DNA of 64,000 bases from contig CAACVI010000012.1 of NCBI GenBank assembly GCA_900659855.1, positions 62,001 through 126,000 of the forward strand, read 5' to 3'. Positions within the stretch are counted from its first letter, which is position 1. Every line of letters begins with the position of its first letter. Below the pieces are notes generated by a model. It had not been told where the DNA came from. It saw only the letters and a list, made by a program, of their open reading frames with translations, and did not search any database. Shown here piece by piece: positions 19,004-28,215 of this stretch. The position numbers and the translations under genes are program-made. Source of the DNA: Candidatus Desulfarcum epimagneticum. GTDB lineage: Bacteria > Desulfobacterota > Desulfobacteria > Desulfobacterales > CR-1.

Positions 19004-20293
19004 TTATTCCCGGTTGTCGAACAGCCGCGCCGATTTGCGCTCGGACCTGGGCAGGCAGCCGCAATGAACGGGCTCGACATCGCACGACACCATGATGTTT
19101 TTTTTCACCGCCGCGCACACGTTTTGGGCGATCTGCGGATAGCTGGAGGGGTCGGCGTCTTCCCGGCACTCCACCTTGAGCTTCATTCGGTCCCGGCCGT
19201 CGTCGCCCCGGCCCAGAAGAATCTGGTACTCGCAGCTGATGCCCGGGGTCCGGGAAAGAATCTCATCAATCTGGCCCGGGTAGATGTTCACGGCCCTGAA
19301 GATGAACATGTCGTCGGAGCGGCCCAGTATCCGGTCGTGCATGGGCAGAACGCTGCCGCAGGAGCACGGCGCCTCGATCATCCGCGTGATGTCCCGGGTG
19401 CGGTAGCGGATCAAAGGCGCGGCCTCCTTGGTCAGGGTGGTGACCACCATCTCCCCGGTCTCGCCGGGCGCGACCGGCTCCAGGGTGTCGGGATCTAAAA
19501 TTTCCAGGATGTAATAATCGGCCCAGTAATGAATCCCCTCGTGTTTATGACAGTCGATGCCGGTCCCGGGACCGTACAGCTCGGTCATGCCGGTGATGTC
19601 GAACATGTCTTCCAGGTCCAGGAGGCTCTGAATCCGGCCCCGCATGGCGTCCCCGCTTCTCTCGGAGCCGAAAATCATCTTTTTCAAAGCGATTTTGTCT
19701 TTAAGACCCCTTTTTTCAATCTCCTCGGCCATCAAAAGCCCCATGGAGGCGGTGCAGCACATGACCGTGGGCTGGAGATCCACCAGGAACCGGCATTGCA
19801 TCTCCAGGTTTCCCGGCCCGATGGGAAGGGCCATGGCCCCCAGCTTTTCGCACCCCATCTGGAATCCCACACCCGCCGTCCATATGCCGTATCCCACGGC
19901 GATCTGGACCCGGTCATTCTGGCCGACGCCGGCCATCTCGTAGCACCGGGCGAAAAAATGAACCCAGTCGTCCACATCTTTTTGGGTGTAGGCCAGCACT
20001 TTTTTCTTGCCGGTGGTGCCCGATGAGGCGTGAATGCGGACCACTTCGGATTCCGGAACCGACAAAAAAGGCAGGGGATATCCCTCCCGGAGATCGTCGG
20101 CGACGGTGAACGGCAGGCGTCTGATGTCGTCAAGAGATCGAATGTCGCTTCCGCTGACGCCTTTTTCATCCAGTTTTTGACGGTAAAAGGGCGAATGGGC
20201 GCGGGCGTGACTCACCGTCCACTGAAGCCCTTTCAGCTGGCGCTCGCGCAACTCTTCCGCGTTTTCAATGGACGGCATAAACGTTCCGGTCAT
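19004..20293 (-). CDS. Phenylacetate-CoA ligase-like aryl-CoA ligase
   Basis: An AMP-forming acyl-CoA ligase of the PaaK type, 429 residues. It shows HSPFYRQKLDEKGVSGSDI, the P-loop HASSGTTGKKKVLAYT, GYGIWTAGVGFQMGCEKLGA, GMTELYGPG and the RSDDMFIFRAVNIYPGQI segment with the PaaK C-terminal domain. Substrate cannot be fixed from sequence. Its company (HyuAB, mutase, CoA-transferase, Mo enzyme) is that of indoleacetate-CoA ligase (IaaB) in anaerobic auxin degradation, and this is the favoured guess. Other options are phenylacetate or 2-aminobenzoate. It begins 3 bp from the hyuB stop. Confidence 0.88.
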   Translation of the reverse strand: MTGTFMPSIENAEELRERQLKGLQWTVSHARAHSPFYRQKLDEKGVSGSDIRSLDDIRRLPFTVADDLREGYPLPFLSVPESEVVRIHASSGTTGKKKVLAYTQKDVDDWVHFFARCYEMAGVGQNDRVQIAVGYGIWTAGVGFQMGCEKLGAMALPIGPGNLEMQCRFLVDLQPTVMCCTASMGLLMAEEIEKRGLKDKIALKKMIFGSERSGDAMRGRIQSLLDLEDMFDITGMTELYGPGTGIDCHKHEGIHYWADYYILEILDPDTLEPVAPGETGEMVVTTLTKEAAPLIRYRTRDITRMIEAPCSCGSVLPMHDRILGRSDDMFIFRAVNIYPGQIDEILSRTPGISCEYQILLGRGDDGRDRMKLKVECREDADPSSYPQIAQNVCAAVKKNIMVSCDVEPVHCGCLPRSERKSARLFDNRE

Positions 20294-20295
20294 AG

Positions 20296-22038
20296 TTAAA
20301 TCCCCCTGTTTTTTCTTCTGGTTTCCCTAAGCGTTCGGGTGGCCTCAAGGTCGGCTTTCATGGTTTTGGGATCAATGACCACCCCGTAATCCCTTTCGGC
20401 CCCCTCAAGGCTCACGTACTCATACAAAATATCTCGTTCCACATCCCCGGGATCCCGGTCAAGGGGATCGCCGCACCCCCCTCCCCCGGCGCTGTGAAAC
20501 GACATCTCATCCCCGGGCTCGAAAAAGGTCAATCCGCTTGGATCGGCGTTTTTTCCGTTTTTAAGAAACCGGGCTTTGGCCCCGGCGCGGCCGTTGAAAA
20601 TGCCGGCCGGCGGGTAGCGGAAACGACCGGCCTGGACCGCCGCGGCCGTGGGCGACGAAGGGGCGGCGTCATCGTCCGGGACCCGGATGACCATTTTTCT
20701 CCCGATTCCCCCCCGGCGTTTGCCGGGCCCGCCGGAATCGGTCAACAGCTCCCGGGATTTCACAATGAGCGGGGTGTCGGTCTCCAGTATCTCCACCGGT
20801 GTGTTGGCGCCGTTGGCCGGAAAAATGGCGCAGTGATGGCCGTCCGAGGCCCTTCCCGCCCCCAGGCCCCCGCCCCGGATCACCATGGTGTGAAAGGACG
20901 CGCCGCTGTTTCGTTTCCCATAAAAGATATTGGTCTGGGCCGGGGTCCCCCCGCTTTCCGCGATGATATGATCCGGCGCGGCTTCGGCCAGCGCTTTAAA
21001 CACCATCTCCGTCATGAAATGGCCCACCTGCATGCGGGCCGCCACCGCCGCCGGGAACCGGCAGTTGACCACGGACCCTTCGGGCGCGGTGACTTTGATG
21101 GGCCGAATGGAGCCCTCGTTGATGGGAATGTCCGGGTCAAAGGCGCTTTTGACGGCCATAAACACGTAGGCGTAGGTAAAATTAAGCGCCACATTCACCC
21201 CCCATCCCACCTGGTCGGAGGTTCCTGAAAAATCCACGTGAATGTCGCTTCCCTTCACGTCCACGCTCAGCCGGATGGCGATGTCCTCCCGGTCCCCGGC
21301 GCCCTCGATGACCCCCTCGTAGGGATAAACGCCGTCCGGGATTTTGGCGATGGACTTTCTCATGCCGGCCTCGGTCCGCCCGATGATCTCATCGGCCAGG
21401 TCGTCCAGCGTGTCCAGGCCCTCGTCCGTCATCATCTCCACGATTTTTTCCGCGCAGACATGGTTGGCCGCCACCTGGGACCGGATGTCGCCCACCGACT
21501 CCTCCGGGGTGCGGACGTTCCACCGGATCAGCTCCAGGGCCTCCCGGTTGAGCCGGCCCGCGTCGTAGAGTTTGATCAGGGGGATGAAAAGCCCCTCCTC
21601 GTAAACCTCCCGGTTGTCCGAGGACACCCGGCCCCCGATGTCCGAATGGTGAAACACGCAGGCCGTGAAGGCCGCGGGCCGGCCTTTGAAAAAAATGGGG
21701 CTGATCACGCACACATCGTTCAGATGCCCGGCCAGAAGCCAGGGATCGTTGACGATGAACACGTCCCCCTCCTTATAGTCCGAAAAAGGGACGCTTCGGA
21801 TGATCTTTTTCACCCCCAGGGCCATGGCCCCGGCCTGGCCCGGCGTGCAGAAGGTCCCCTGGGCCAGCTCCCGGCCGGCGCGGTCCGTGAACATGCAGGT
21901 GTAGTCATGGGCGTCCCGGAGCAGGCTGGAAAAGGCCGTCCGGGCCACCGAGGCGTCGGCCTCGTCCACGATGGAGATCATCCGCCGCCACAAAATCTCA
22001 AGGGTGATGGGATCGAATTTGGATGTTTGATTTCGCAT
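20296..22038 (-). CDS. hyuB: Hydantoinase B/oxoprolinase-family subunit (HyuB)
   Basis: 580 residues, the B subunit of an ATP-dependent hydantoinase/oxoprolinase/carboxylase. It begins with FDPITLEILWRRMISIVDEA and has FIVNDPWLLAGHLNDVC, VFHHSDIGGRVSSDN and SGGPGKRRGGIGRKM. HyuA/HyuB pairs open cyclic amides with ATP or carboxylate ketones. The matching HyuA is 3.8 kb upstream at 25863, separated by a foreign-looking cassette (22102-25852); the two genes would normally be adjacent. In the indoleacetate pathway a HyuAB-type enzyme opens the oxidised indole ring. Confidence 0.93.
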   Translation of the reverse strand: MRNQTSKFDPITLEILWRRMISIVDEADASVARTAFSSLLRDAHDYTCMFTDRAGRELAQGTFCTPGQAGAMALGVKKIIRSVPFSDYKEGDVFIVNDPWLLAGHLNDVCVISPIFFKGRPAAFTACVFHHSDIGGRVSSDNREVYEEGLFIPLIKLYDAGRLNREALELIRWNVRTPEESVGDIRSQVAANHVCAEKIVEMMTDEGLDTLDDLADEIIGRTEAGMRKSIAKIPDGVYPYEGVIEGAGDREDIAIRLSVDVKGSDIHVDFSGTSDQVGWGVNVALNFTYAYVFMAVKSAFDPDIPINEGSIRPIKVTAPEGSVVNCRFPAAVAARMQVGHFMTEMVFKALAEAAPDHIIAESGGTPAQTNIFYGKRNSGASFHTMVIRGGGLGAGRASDGHHCAIFPANGANTPVEILETDTPLIVKSRELLTDSGGPGKRRGGIGRKMVIRVPDDDAAPSSPTAAAVQAGRFRYPPAGIFNGRAGAKARFLKNGKNADPSGLTFFEPGDEMSFHSAGGGGCGDPLDRDPGDVERDILYEYVSLEGAERDYGVVIDPKTMKADLEATRTLRETRRKNRGI

Positions 22039-22061
22039 ATTTTTTTCCCGCCGGCGCTCCC

Positions 22062-22085
22062 CGCCGTCTGATCTGTTTTTTACGA
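22062..22085. repeat. 24-bp repeat, copy B
   Basis: Identical to 4959-4982 over all 24 bases. It lies between the start of hyuB and the stop of the ATPase/nuclease gene at 22102, at the edge of the cassette that separates hyuA from hyuB. The following bases, GTTTATC, equal those at the outer edge of hairpin copies 2 and 3. Confidence 0.6.
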
Positions 22086-22101
22086 GTTTATCTGTTTTGT
22101 C

Positions 22102-23772
22102 TCAGCCCCTGACCCAGACCCGTTTGCCGTCAAACACCACGCCCCATTTCCGAATGTCTTGAATCCCTCTTTGGATAAGGGCCGTCTCATACTTTCTTTC
22201 CTCAATCTGCGAAACGGCGCTTTCAAGGGCCTCGTCCTTTGTCTCGCCGGGACGAATGGTTTTCAGCTCCAGGATCAGCGCCGTTTTGTCCGGGTCCTTT
22301 GGAATGACGGAGATGTCATATCTCCCAAATCCGGACTCCTTTTCCGACGCGATCTCATAATCCGCCGCCAGATTCACCAAAAGCCCCAGGATAAACGCCT
22401 GATACACCTTTTCCACATTTTTTCCGGCCGTGTCGAAATAAGACAGGGTCTCGGCGACAAAATCCCCCAGGAGGGTCTCAAAGACCCCGGCGTCGCCCGT
22501 GGTCACGGCTTTCAGCATTTCTTTGAGTTTGTGGCTCTCATAGGACTCGTTGATCCATTTCATCACGGCGTGTTTAAAAATCTGCCTCACCTCAAGGTTG
22601 GGGGCCAGAAGGCTGCGGTGGTCCTCATGATCCACGCGTTTCGGGTCAAAGGCTTTCAGGTACCCGCAAAAAAGAAAAAAATTGTAAACGGCCACCTCGT
22701 CTTTCGGCAAATCCTCAAAGACAATGTTTTCCTCGATCCTCGACTCCACAGGGACATCGTTTAAAATATCCTGAATCCCTTCCCTCACCGCATGGGGCGC
22801 GCCTTTGACAAGGGACTTGATCAGGTCGTTGGAGGATGTGTTGGCCCAGTAAGGACGGCAGACTTTGTCCTTGCTGGAGGCGAAATTCAGGATGGACCAC
22901 GGATTGTAAACGGTCTTTCCCCCGAACAGGTATCCGTCATACCAGCGTCTCACATCCTCCATCCGGTCCTTCGCCCCGCAGGCTTCCATAAGCGCCGACA
23001 CTTCGTTTTCGGAAAAGCCGAAGCGCTCCCGGTATTCCTCTCTCAAAATGGTGTAAACCGCCAGGTTGTTGATGCCCGAAAAAATGGACTCTTTGGCCAC
23101 CCGCAGGATGCCGGTCAAAACCCCTTTGAAAATATACGGATTGTCCTTGAGCCCCGCCCCCAGGAAACTTCTGAAAAAGGCGATGATCTCTTTGTAATAG
23201 CCCTCGCTGTGCCCCACATGGATGGGGGTGTCGTATTCGTCTATTAAAATCAGGGGCTTTTTGTTATGGAAATGATAAAGGTATTGAGACAGGTCGCCCA
23301 GGCTTGCCTCAAAAACATGCGTCTCCGCCTTCATGGCCAATATATCATCAAATCTGCTTTTCTGGATATCGGTGAGAGCCTCGCTTTGCCGCAGATATCC
23401 AAGCCGTCCGAATTCTTTTGAAATGAGCAGTTTGATGGTTTTTAACGCGTCTTCAAACTGAAGCGATTTGACATCTTTAAAACTCAAGTGGATCACGGGA
23501 TATGCGCAAAGATGTTTTTCAAACACAGGCTCTTTTTCCACTGAAAGACCATGAAAAAGTGTTCTGATCCGGTCCTTTTCACCTGTTTTTTCAAAAAAAT
23601 ATCTCAGCATGGAAAGGTTCAGGGTCTTTCCGAATCTCCTGGGGCGAGGCAGCAGAACCACCCGCGCGTCTTCATCGATGATGTCTTGGATGAATAAAGA
23701 CTTGTCGACAAAATAACGGTCCTCTTCCCTGAGTTCCCTGAAGTCGCTTATGCCGATGGAGAGTTTTTTCAT
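22102..23772 (-). CDS. AAA-ATPase_like/PD-(D/E)XK nuclease domain protein (DUF1703 type)
   Basis: 556 residues. The N-terminal ATPase begins IGISDFRELREEDRYFVDKS, with Walker A LPRPRRFGKTLNLSML and Walker B KPLILIDEYDTPI. The C-terminal PD-(D/E)XK fold has FGRYDISVIP and ALILELKTI, with the D...ExK residues intact near residue 490-510. The family is widespread and mobile, and its function is unproven; defence or DNA-processing roles are suspected. First of the genes inserted between hyuB and hyuA, same strand. It has only a weak ribosome binding site. Confidence 0.85.
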   Translation of the reverse strand: MKKLSIGISDFRELREEDRYFVDKSLFIQDIIDEDARVVLLPRPRRFGKTLNLSMLRYFFEKTGEKDRIRTLFHGLSVEKEPVFEKHLCAYPVIHLSFKDVKSLQFEDALKTIKLLISKEFGRLGYLRQSEALTDIQKSRFDDILAMKAETHVFEASLGDLSQYLYHFHNKKPLILIDEYDTPIHVGHSEGYYKEIIAFFRSFLGAGLKDNPYIFKGVLTGILRVAKESIFSGINNLAVYTILREEYRERFGFSENEVSALMEACGAKDRMEDVRRWYDGYLFGGKTVYNPWSILNFASSKDKVCRPYWANTSSNDLIKSLVKGAPHAVREGIQDILNDVPVESRIEENIVFEDLPKDEVAVYNFFLFCGYLKAFDPKRVDHEDHRSLLAPNLEVRQIFKHAVMKWINESYESHKLKEMLKAVTTGDAGVFETLLGDFVAETLSYFDTAGKNVEKVYQAFILGLLVNLAADYEIASEKESGFGRYDISVIPKDPDKTALILELKTIRPGETKDEALESAVSQIEERKYETALIQRGIQDIRKWGVVFDGKRVWVRG

Positions 23773-23800
23773 TGGTGATTTTTTTTGCTTCTTTATCGCC

Positions 23801-24769
23801 TTAGTAGTTTATTTTTGTTTTCTTGCTTATAATATAAAACCCATCAAAAGCTAAATGCACCTCTTTAAGTCTCATAAACCTAAGTTGTTTTTTAATTTCC
23901 CAGTCTAAATATCGAAATATAATCAACACAAATACCGTCAATAAAAAAAAGATGATGATTGAATTTCCGACGTTTCTGTAAACAAGTGAAAAGTATTCAA
24001 AATCCAAAATTTTCGCAAAAAAGATACAAATAAAAACGAATATAACCAGAAGGTTAAGGATAAAGCTATATTTAATTGCATAAAATACGCCGGCAAACAA
24101 TCGAACAAGAGACTCTTGGCCGCGCATCTCTTCTTTGAATGAAGAACTGCTTTCGAAGATTACCGATTTGCAAAAATTGAAGAATGCTGAATGGCTCATT
24201 ATCCCTTCTCGATCGTATTTTTCAAAAAAATCAATATAATCTTGGGTTTGTTTTCTCAACCTTGCTTCCGTCACTCGAAGTGGATAAGGAAATTTTTCCC
24301 AAAAATTAAATATTTTGAAATGATTATGAAGTTTTAATTTGTATTCTTCAGTTGTAATCTTTCTTGCGTAATATTGATCATTAATCACTTTAAAATGTCT
24401 TCTGAAAAGATTATTGTATTCTTCTACGGGACTGTCGATTTTAAAAGAACCGTGTATAGCCTTAATTTTTGCCTTTTTCCCATCATCGTTTTTTATTCTT
24501 TTTATTCTTTTCTTCCGGAATGCGGTTACAGACTTTTTTTCTAAATCATCGAGTCGTTTTAATCTTAAAGATTGGCCTGCGATGTAGCTAAATATCAGAA
24601 ACGCCGAAAAGGTCAAAAAGCTGTTCAATTTCAAAATAATAGAAAATACATTGAGTGAAAAGAAAAGTAGAATAAGCCCCGAAAAGGCCCAAAGTATAAA
24701 AAAGACTAAGAACCCCCCAGGGAATAGAATGCCGACACCGTCTCTCACTATGTCTCTAAGCAATCCCAT
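23801..24769 (-). CDS. Hypothetical membrane protein, AT-rich
   Basis: 322 residues, no family recognised. Two hydrophobic segments lie at the N-terminus (about 14-38 and 42-64) and two near the C-terminus (about 232-256 and 266-288), with a charged, helical, probably cytoplasmic middle that includes a KKRIKRIKNDDGKKAKIKA patch. Base composition is clearly richer in A and T than the neighbouring catabolic genes, which points to recent acquisition. It lies between the ATPase/nuclease gene and the MNT-HEPN genes, all on the minus strand, and may form one accessory cassette with them. Confidence 0.6.
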   Translation of the reverse strand: MGLLRDIVRDGVGILFPGGFLVFFILWAFSGLILLFFSLNVFSIILKLNSFLTFSAFLIFSYIAGQSLRLKRLDDLEKKSVTAFRKKRIKRIKNDDGKKAKIKAIHGSFKIDSPVEEYNNLFRRHFKVINDQYYARKITTEEYKLKLHNHFKIFNFWEKFPYPLRVTEARLRKQTQDYIDFFEKYDREGIMSHSAFFNFCKSVIFESSSSFKEEMRGQESLVRLFAGVFYAIKYSFILNLLVIFVFICIFFAKILDFEYFSLVYRNVGNSIIIFFLLTVFVLIIFRYLDWEIKKQLRFMRLKEVHLAFDGFYIISKKTKINY

Positions 24770-24826
24770 AAAAGCGCCATGTTTTCCTGTTTTAATTTCA
24801 TGTTAACCGGAATCCGAAACCGGGCT

Positions 24827-25150
24827 TTACGGATCAATTCTAACGCCCTGGCGCCGCGCCGCCTCTATGATCGGACTCTCATCATCCGTCATCCATCGTT
24901 TTGATCCAATGGGAACGGGCTCAATCCGGCTGTCAACCCGGGCCGCCGCTCTCCACAAAATATTGACCTCTTCGCGGCCGTATTCCTCATCATAGACAGG
25001 CGATATGACCATTAAATCGATGTCGCTCCATTGATCCTGGGCGTTTTGGGCAAATGAGCCGAACAAAACCCCAAATTGAGCCGGGGACCCGATCTTTTCA
25101 AGCTCTTTCAGATAATTTTTCACTGAGGCTATAACTGATTTTTCAACCAT
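24827..25150 (-). CDS. MNT-type nucleotidyltransferase (NTP_transf_2)
   Basis: 107 residues. The polymerase-beta fold signature is complete: FGVLFGSFAQNAQDQWSDID gives GS-x10-DxD. The start overlaps the end of the HEPN gene by 22 bp, so the two are coupled. MNT proteins of this size act as antitoxins that AMPylate a HEPN toxin (MntA/HepT type) or as part of related nucleotidyltransferase systems. It is the second of two such genes flanking one HEPN gene. Confidence 0.8.
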   Translation of the reverse strand: MVEKSVIASVKNYLKELEKIGSPAQFGVLFGSFAQNAQDQWSDIDLMVISPVYDEEYGREEVNILWRAAARVDSRIEPVPIGSKRWMTDDESPIIEAARRQGVRIDP

Positions 25151-25509
25151 TCAAAAAGTTCTCCCGCCTGTTTGATAAGGTGACGGGCTTCTTCCCGCGA
25201 TGGAGGCGCGCCCCAAACTTCGGGATAGCGCCCCTCGATGTTAAACGGATTCATTTCAGCCAAGAAATCAATCTGTTCCGGATCCAAAGAAAGTTTTGAC
25301 CATTCCCCAAGACGGACAAGGTTGTGGGTTTTGGGAGCAATATCCTGTGAATCGGCGCAGATGTGGGCTTTCAATATTTTTTCCAGCGTTAAATGAAGGA
25401 AGAAAAGCCCATGACGAATTTTACCGGATTTTACAAGCTGATTGGCGACATCCCAATCCTCTTCAGCCCCTTTTCGCCAAAATGAGATATGTTTGTCAAT
25501 ATTTATCAT
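25129..25509 (-). CDS. HEPN domain protein
   Basis: 126 residues, all-helical. It begins HISFWRKGAEEDWDVANQLV and continues HGLFFLHLTLEKILKAHIC, both typical of the HEPN (DUF4145/HEPN-MNT) family. Near the C-terminus REEARH gives the R-x4-H pattern of the HEPN RNase site, though it lacks the following x-Y of the HepT class. It lies between two nucleotidyltransferase genes and overlaps the downstream one. It is probably the RNase toxin part of the cassette; activity is not shown. Confidence 0.78.
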   Translation of the reverse strand: MINIDKHISFWRKGAEEDWDVANQLVKSGKIRHGLFFLHLTLEKILKAHICADSQDIAPKTHNLVRLGEWSKLSLDPEQIDFLAEMNPFNIEGRYPEVWGAPPSREEARHLIKQAGELFEWLKNQL

Positions 25510-25534
25510 TTTTCAGCATTTCTGAAATCCAAGT

Positions 25535-25852
25535 TCACACAAGCCTGATTCCGGTCTGGATGATCTCCCTGACCAGCGGATTTTTTAAATTAAAATCACG
25601 AGGCGAAAACGGCAGAACTTCTATTTCACTTCCCACAGACAGTGTCACGCGTCTTATTTTGTCTTTGTCATCCATTCTGTCGCCGACAAATATATCGGAA
25701 ACCAGGGCGATGTCAATGTCGCTCCATTGATGATAATCGCCCCTGGCGTAGCTGCCGAAAAGGATCGCCTCCTTGATCGGCACATTGTTTTCATTCAACG
25801 TTTTAATGTAGAGGTCTATTTTTTTCTTTACCTCATCAGGGAATCGAAGCAT
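25535..25852 (-). CDS. MNT-type nucleotidyltransferase, second copy
   Basis: 105 residues from the ATG at 25852; the longer frame to 26014 overlaps hyuA and has no conserved sequence. It has the NTP_transf_2 site in AILFGSYARGDYHQWSDID, with GS-x10-DxD intact. It starts 10 bp after the hyuA stop and 25 bp before the HEPN gene, so the order is hyuA-MNT-HEPN-MNT. It resembles the copy at 24827 only in the active-site region, so the two are not a recent duplication. Confidence 0.78.
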   Translation of the reverse strand: MLRFPDEVKKKIDLYIKTLNENNVPIKEAILFGSYARGDYHQWSDIDIALVSDIFVGDRMDDKDKIRRVTLSVGSEIEVLPFSPRDFNLKNPLVREIIQTGIRLV

Positions 25853-25862
25853 TTCAAAAATC

Positions 25863-27953
25863 TCACCCCTCGATATCCATCCACACAAACCCGTATGCGT
25901 CCACCGAGGCGCGGGCGTCCTCGCCGATGACGATGGTGGACTCCCTTTCCTCGATGATGGCCGGGCCGTCGATGCGCGCGCCCGGGAAAAGGGCCGGGCG
26001 GTCATACACGGCAAAGGGCGTGAAGTCCTTTTTCAAAATGGAAAAGGCCCACCGGGTTCCTTTCAGGCAATCCTGAATATTCCCGGACCCGGGCCCGAGA
26101 TCGGGCATGCTGAAGGGGTTTTCAGGCAAACGGGCCCGAACCTTGAAGGTGACGAACTCCACCTTGTTTTCCGGATAGGTCCGGCCGTAGAGGCGTTTGT
26201 ATTCGGAGTCGAACATGCCCCGGACCTCCTCACGGGTCCATTTCTCAAAGGGCTTTGTCTCAATGGAGATATCCGTCTCAGACCCCTGGCCGGAGAACCG
26301 CATCATGATGGAGCGGTCATAGATGACCTCATGTTTGCCGGCGCTTTTCAGTATCTGGGCGCCCTCTTTCTCAAGGGACCGGAAAAGCGCCTCGATTTCG
26401 GCGAAGTCCGCCTCTTCCAGAACAGCCCGGTGGCTCCTGGAAAGATCAAAGGCCACCGGCGCGGTGAAAAAACCCAGCGCCGACCCCACCCCGGCCAGGG
26501 GAGGGACCAGTATCCGGGAGGCGCCGATCTTTTTGGCCAGACCGTAGGCGTGGACCGGCCCGGCCCCGCCGAAGGCCGACAGGGTGACGGCGGCCGGGCT
26601 GCCCCCTTTTTCGGCGATGTGGGTTTTGGCGGCGGCGGCCATGGTTTCGTTGATGAGATCATGAATCCCGAAAGCCGCGGCGACCATGGAGGTTTGAAGG
26701 GGGTCGGCGATCTTGTCCGCGATGGCCTTTTCCGAGGCCGATTTATCCAAAGGCATCTCGCCGCCGAGAAAAAAATCGGGGTCCAGGTAGCCCAGGGCCA
26801 GGTCGGCGTCGGTCACGGTGGGGTTTTCCCCGCCAAGGCCGTAGCAGGCCGGTCCCGGATCGGCGCCCGCGCTTTCAGGCCCCACCTGCAAGAGCCCCAT
26901 TTTGCTGATTTTGGCGACGCTGCCCCCGCCGGCTCCGATTTCCATCAGGTCCACCACCGGCACCTGGATGGGCAGGCCGCTGCCTTTTTTAAAACGCTGA
27001 ACCCGGCCCACCTCAAAGGTGGACACCAGGCCGGCCTCCCCTTTTCGAATCAGGCAGGACTTCGCCGTGGTGCCGCCCATGTCGAAGCAGAACATCTCCT
27101 TGACGCCCAGCATCCTCCCGTAAAAACAGGAGGCGGTCACAGCGGCGGTGGGCCCCGACTCGATGATTCTCACCGGGAACTCAATGGCGGTCTCAACGGA
27201 GGTGATGCCCCCGGATGAGAGCATGATGAACAGTTTTCCCGAAAAGCCCAGGGACCGCAAACCGGAGGAGAGCCTTTCAAGGTACCCGGAGGTGATGGGT
27301 TTCACATAGGCGTTGGCCACGGTGGTGGAGGCGCGCTCATACTCCTTGACCTGGGGCAGGGCCTCAAAGGAGATGGAGACAAAAAGGCCGGGATGTTCGG
27401 ATTCCGCGATTTTTTTGATCTCAAACTCATGGACCGGGTTTTCGTAGGAATGAATCAGGCACACGGCCAAAGATTCCACGCCCCTTTTTTTCAGCTCGGC
27501 CAGGACCGCCGAAACGTCCTTCGGGTCCAGGCTCTTCAGGACTTTTCCGTCGCTTCGGACCCGCTCATCCACCTCCAGGCGGAGGAAACGGGGGGAAAGG
27601 GGCTCGGGGTACTGGGCGAAGATGTCGTAGGCGTCATAACGGATTTCCCGACCCAGCTCCAGGACATCCCGGAATCCTTTGGTGGTCACAAGCCCTGTTT
27701 TCGCGCCTTTTCTTTCAATGATGGCGTTGATGACCAGGGTGGTCCCGTGGATGATCTCCGACGTCTCGGGAATAAATTCGCCCGCTTTTTCAGCCAGCTC
27801 GGCAATGCCCCTTCGGACGGCTTCGGACGGATCGTTTGGAGTGGTGAGGCATTTGGCGGCGGTGATTCGGCCCGTCTCAACGTCAAGCAGGACAAAATCC
27901 GTAAATGTTCCCCCTATGTCGCATCCCAGGCGGTATCTGCCTTTTCCCGGCAC
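25863..27953 (-). CDS. hyuA: Hydantoinase A/oxoprolinase-family subunit (HyuA)
   Basis: 696 residues, the ATP-binding A subunit that pairs with HyuB. It shows the actin-like fold phosphate loops: YRLGCDIGGTFTDFVLLD at the N-terminus, HGTTLVINAIIERKGAKTGL, CFDMGGTTAKSCL in the middle, and LSAFGGAGPVHAYGLA. The GTG start at 27953 has AAAGGGGA 6 nt upstream. The gene lies downstream of the mutase genes with hairpin repeat copy 1 between them. Likely role in the cluster: ATP-driven opening of an oxidised nitrogen ring, with HyuB at 20296. Confidence 0.93.
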   Translation of the reverse strand: MPGKGRYRLGCDIGGTFTDFVLLDVETGRITAAKCLTTPNDPSEAVRRGIAELAEKAGEFIPETSEIIHGTTLVINAIIERKGAKTGLVTTKGFRDVLELGREIRYDAYDIFAQYPEPLSPRFLRLEVDERVRSDGKVLKSLDPKDVSAVLAELKKRGVESLAVCLIHSYENPVHEFEIKKIAESEHPGLFVSISFEALPQVKEYERASTTVANAYVKPITSGYLERLSSGLRSLGFSGKLFIMLSSGGITSVETAIEFPVRIIESGPTAAVTASCFYGRMLGVKEMFCFDMGGTTAKSCLIRKGEAGLVSTFEVGRVQRFKKGSGLPIQVPVVDLMEIGAGGGSVAKISKMGLLQVGPESAGADPGPACYGLGGENPTVTDADLALGYLDPDFFLGGEMPLDKSASEKAIADKIADPLQTSMVAAAFGIHDLINETMAAAAKTHIAEKGGSPAAVTLSAFGGAGPVHAYGLAKKIGASRILVPPLAGVGSALGFFTAPVAFDLSRSHRAVLEEADFAEIEALFRSLEKEGAQILKSAGKHEVIYDRSIMMRFSGQGSETDISIETKPFEKWTREEVRGMFDSEYKRLYGRTYPENKVEFVTFKVRARLPENPFSMPDLGPGSGNIQDCLKGTRWAFSILKKDFTPFAVYDRPALFPGARIDGPAIIEERESTIVIGEDARASVDAYGFVWMDIEG

Positions 27954-28087
27954 GTGGTTCCCCTTTCGTCTTTCATCTGTTTAAATTTTGAAAAAATATA
28001 ATCATGCCTTTTTGTGTCAGACCTCTGTCATGGGTGTTTCATTTGAAATGATTTAAAACATGAATGATAAACTTTTAAAAACTTGGG

Positions 28088-28215
28088 ATGGCTAAGTCAA
28101 AAAATTCGATATACAAGGCGTAGTGGTTATTTTTAATTGAGGCAATACATGTAGTATGCCTCAATTAAAAATAACCGCTGCAACGCAGTAGATCGGATTT
28201 TTTGACTTAGCCATC
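28088..28215. repeat. 128-bp hairpin repeat, copy 1
   Basis: A near-perfect inverted repeat. The outer arms GATGGCTAAGTCAAAAAAT and its complement are followed inwards by TTCGATATACAAGGCG, then a stem of about 20 bp centred on ATACATGTAGTAT. The right arm runs into the stop codon of the mutase gene (28214-28216). Copies 2 (38326-38453) and 3 (46785-46911) share the central 105 bp with paired changes in the stem. There is no coding capacity; it could be a non-autonomous transposon-like or structural element. Confidence 0.85.

Noticed and set aside
18506-19498. 330-residue plus-strand frame over coxM and the ligase
   Set aside because: It has Gly/His/Arg-rich composition typical of antisense shadows in high-GC DNA and no motifs, while the minus strand encodes recognised proteins.
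28088-28215. CRISPR-type repeat
   Set aside because: The repeats occur singly and kilobases apart, are self-complementary over their length, and have no spacers or cas genes.
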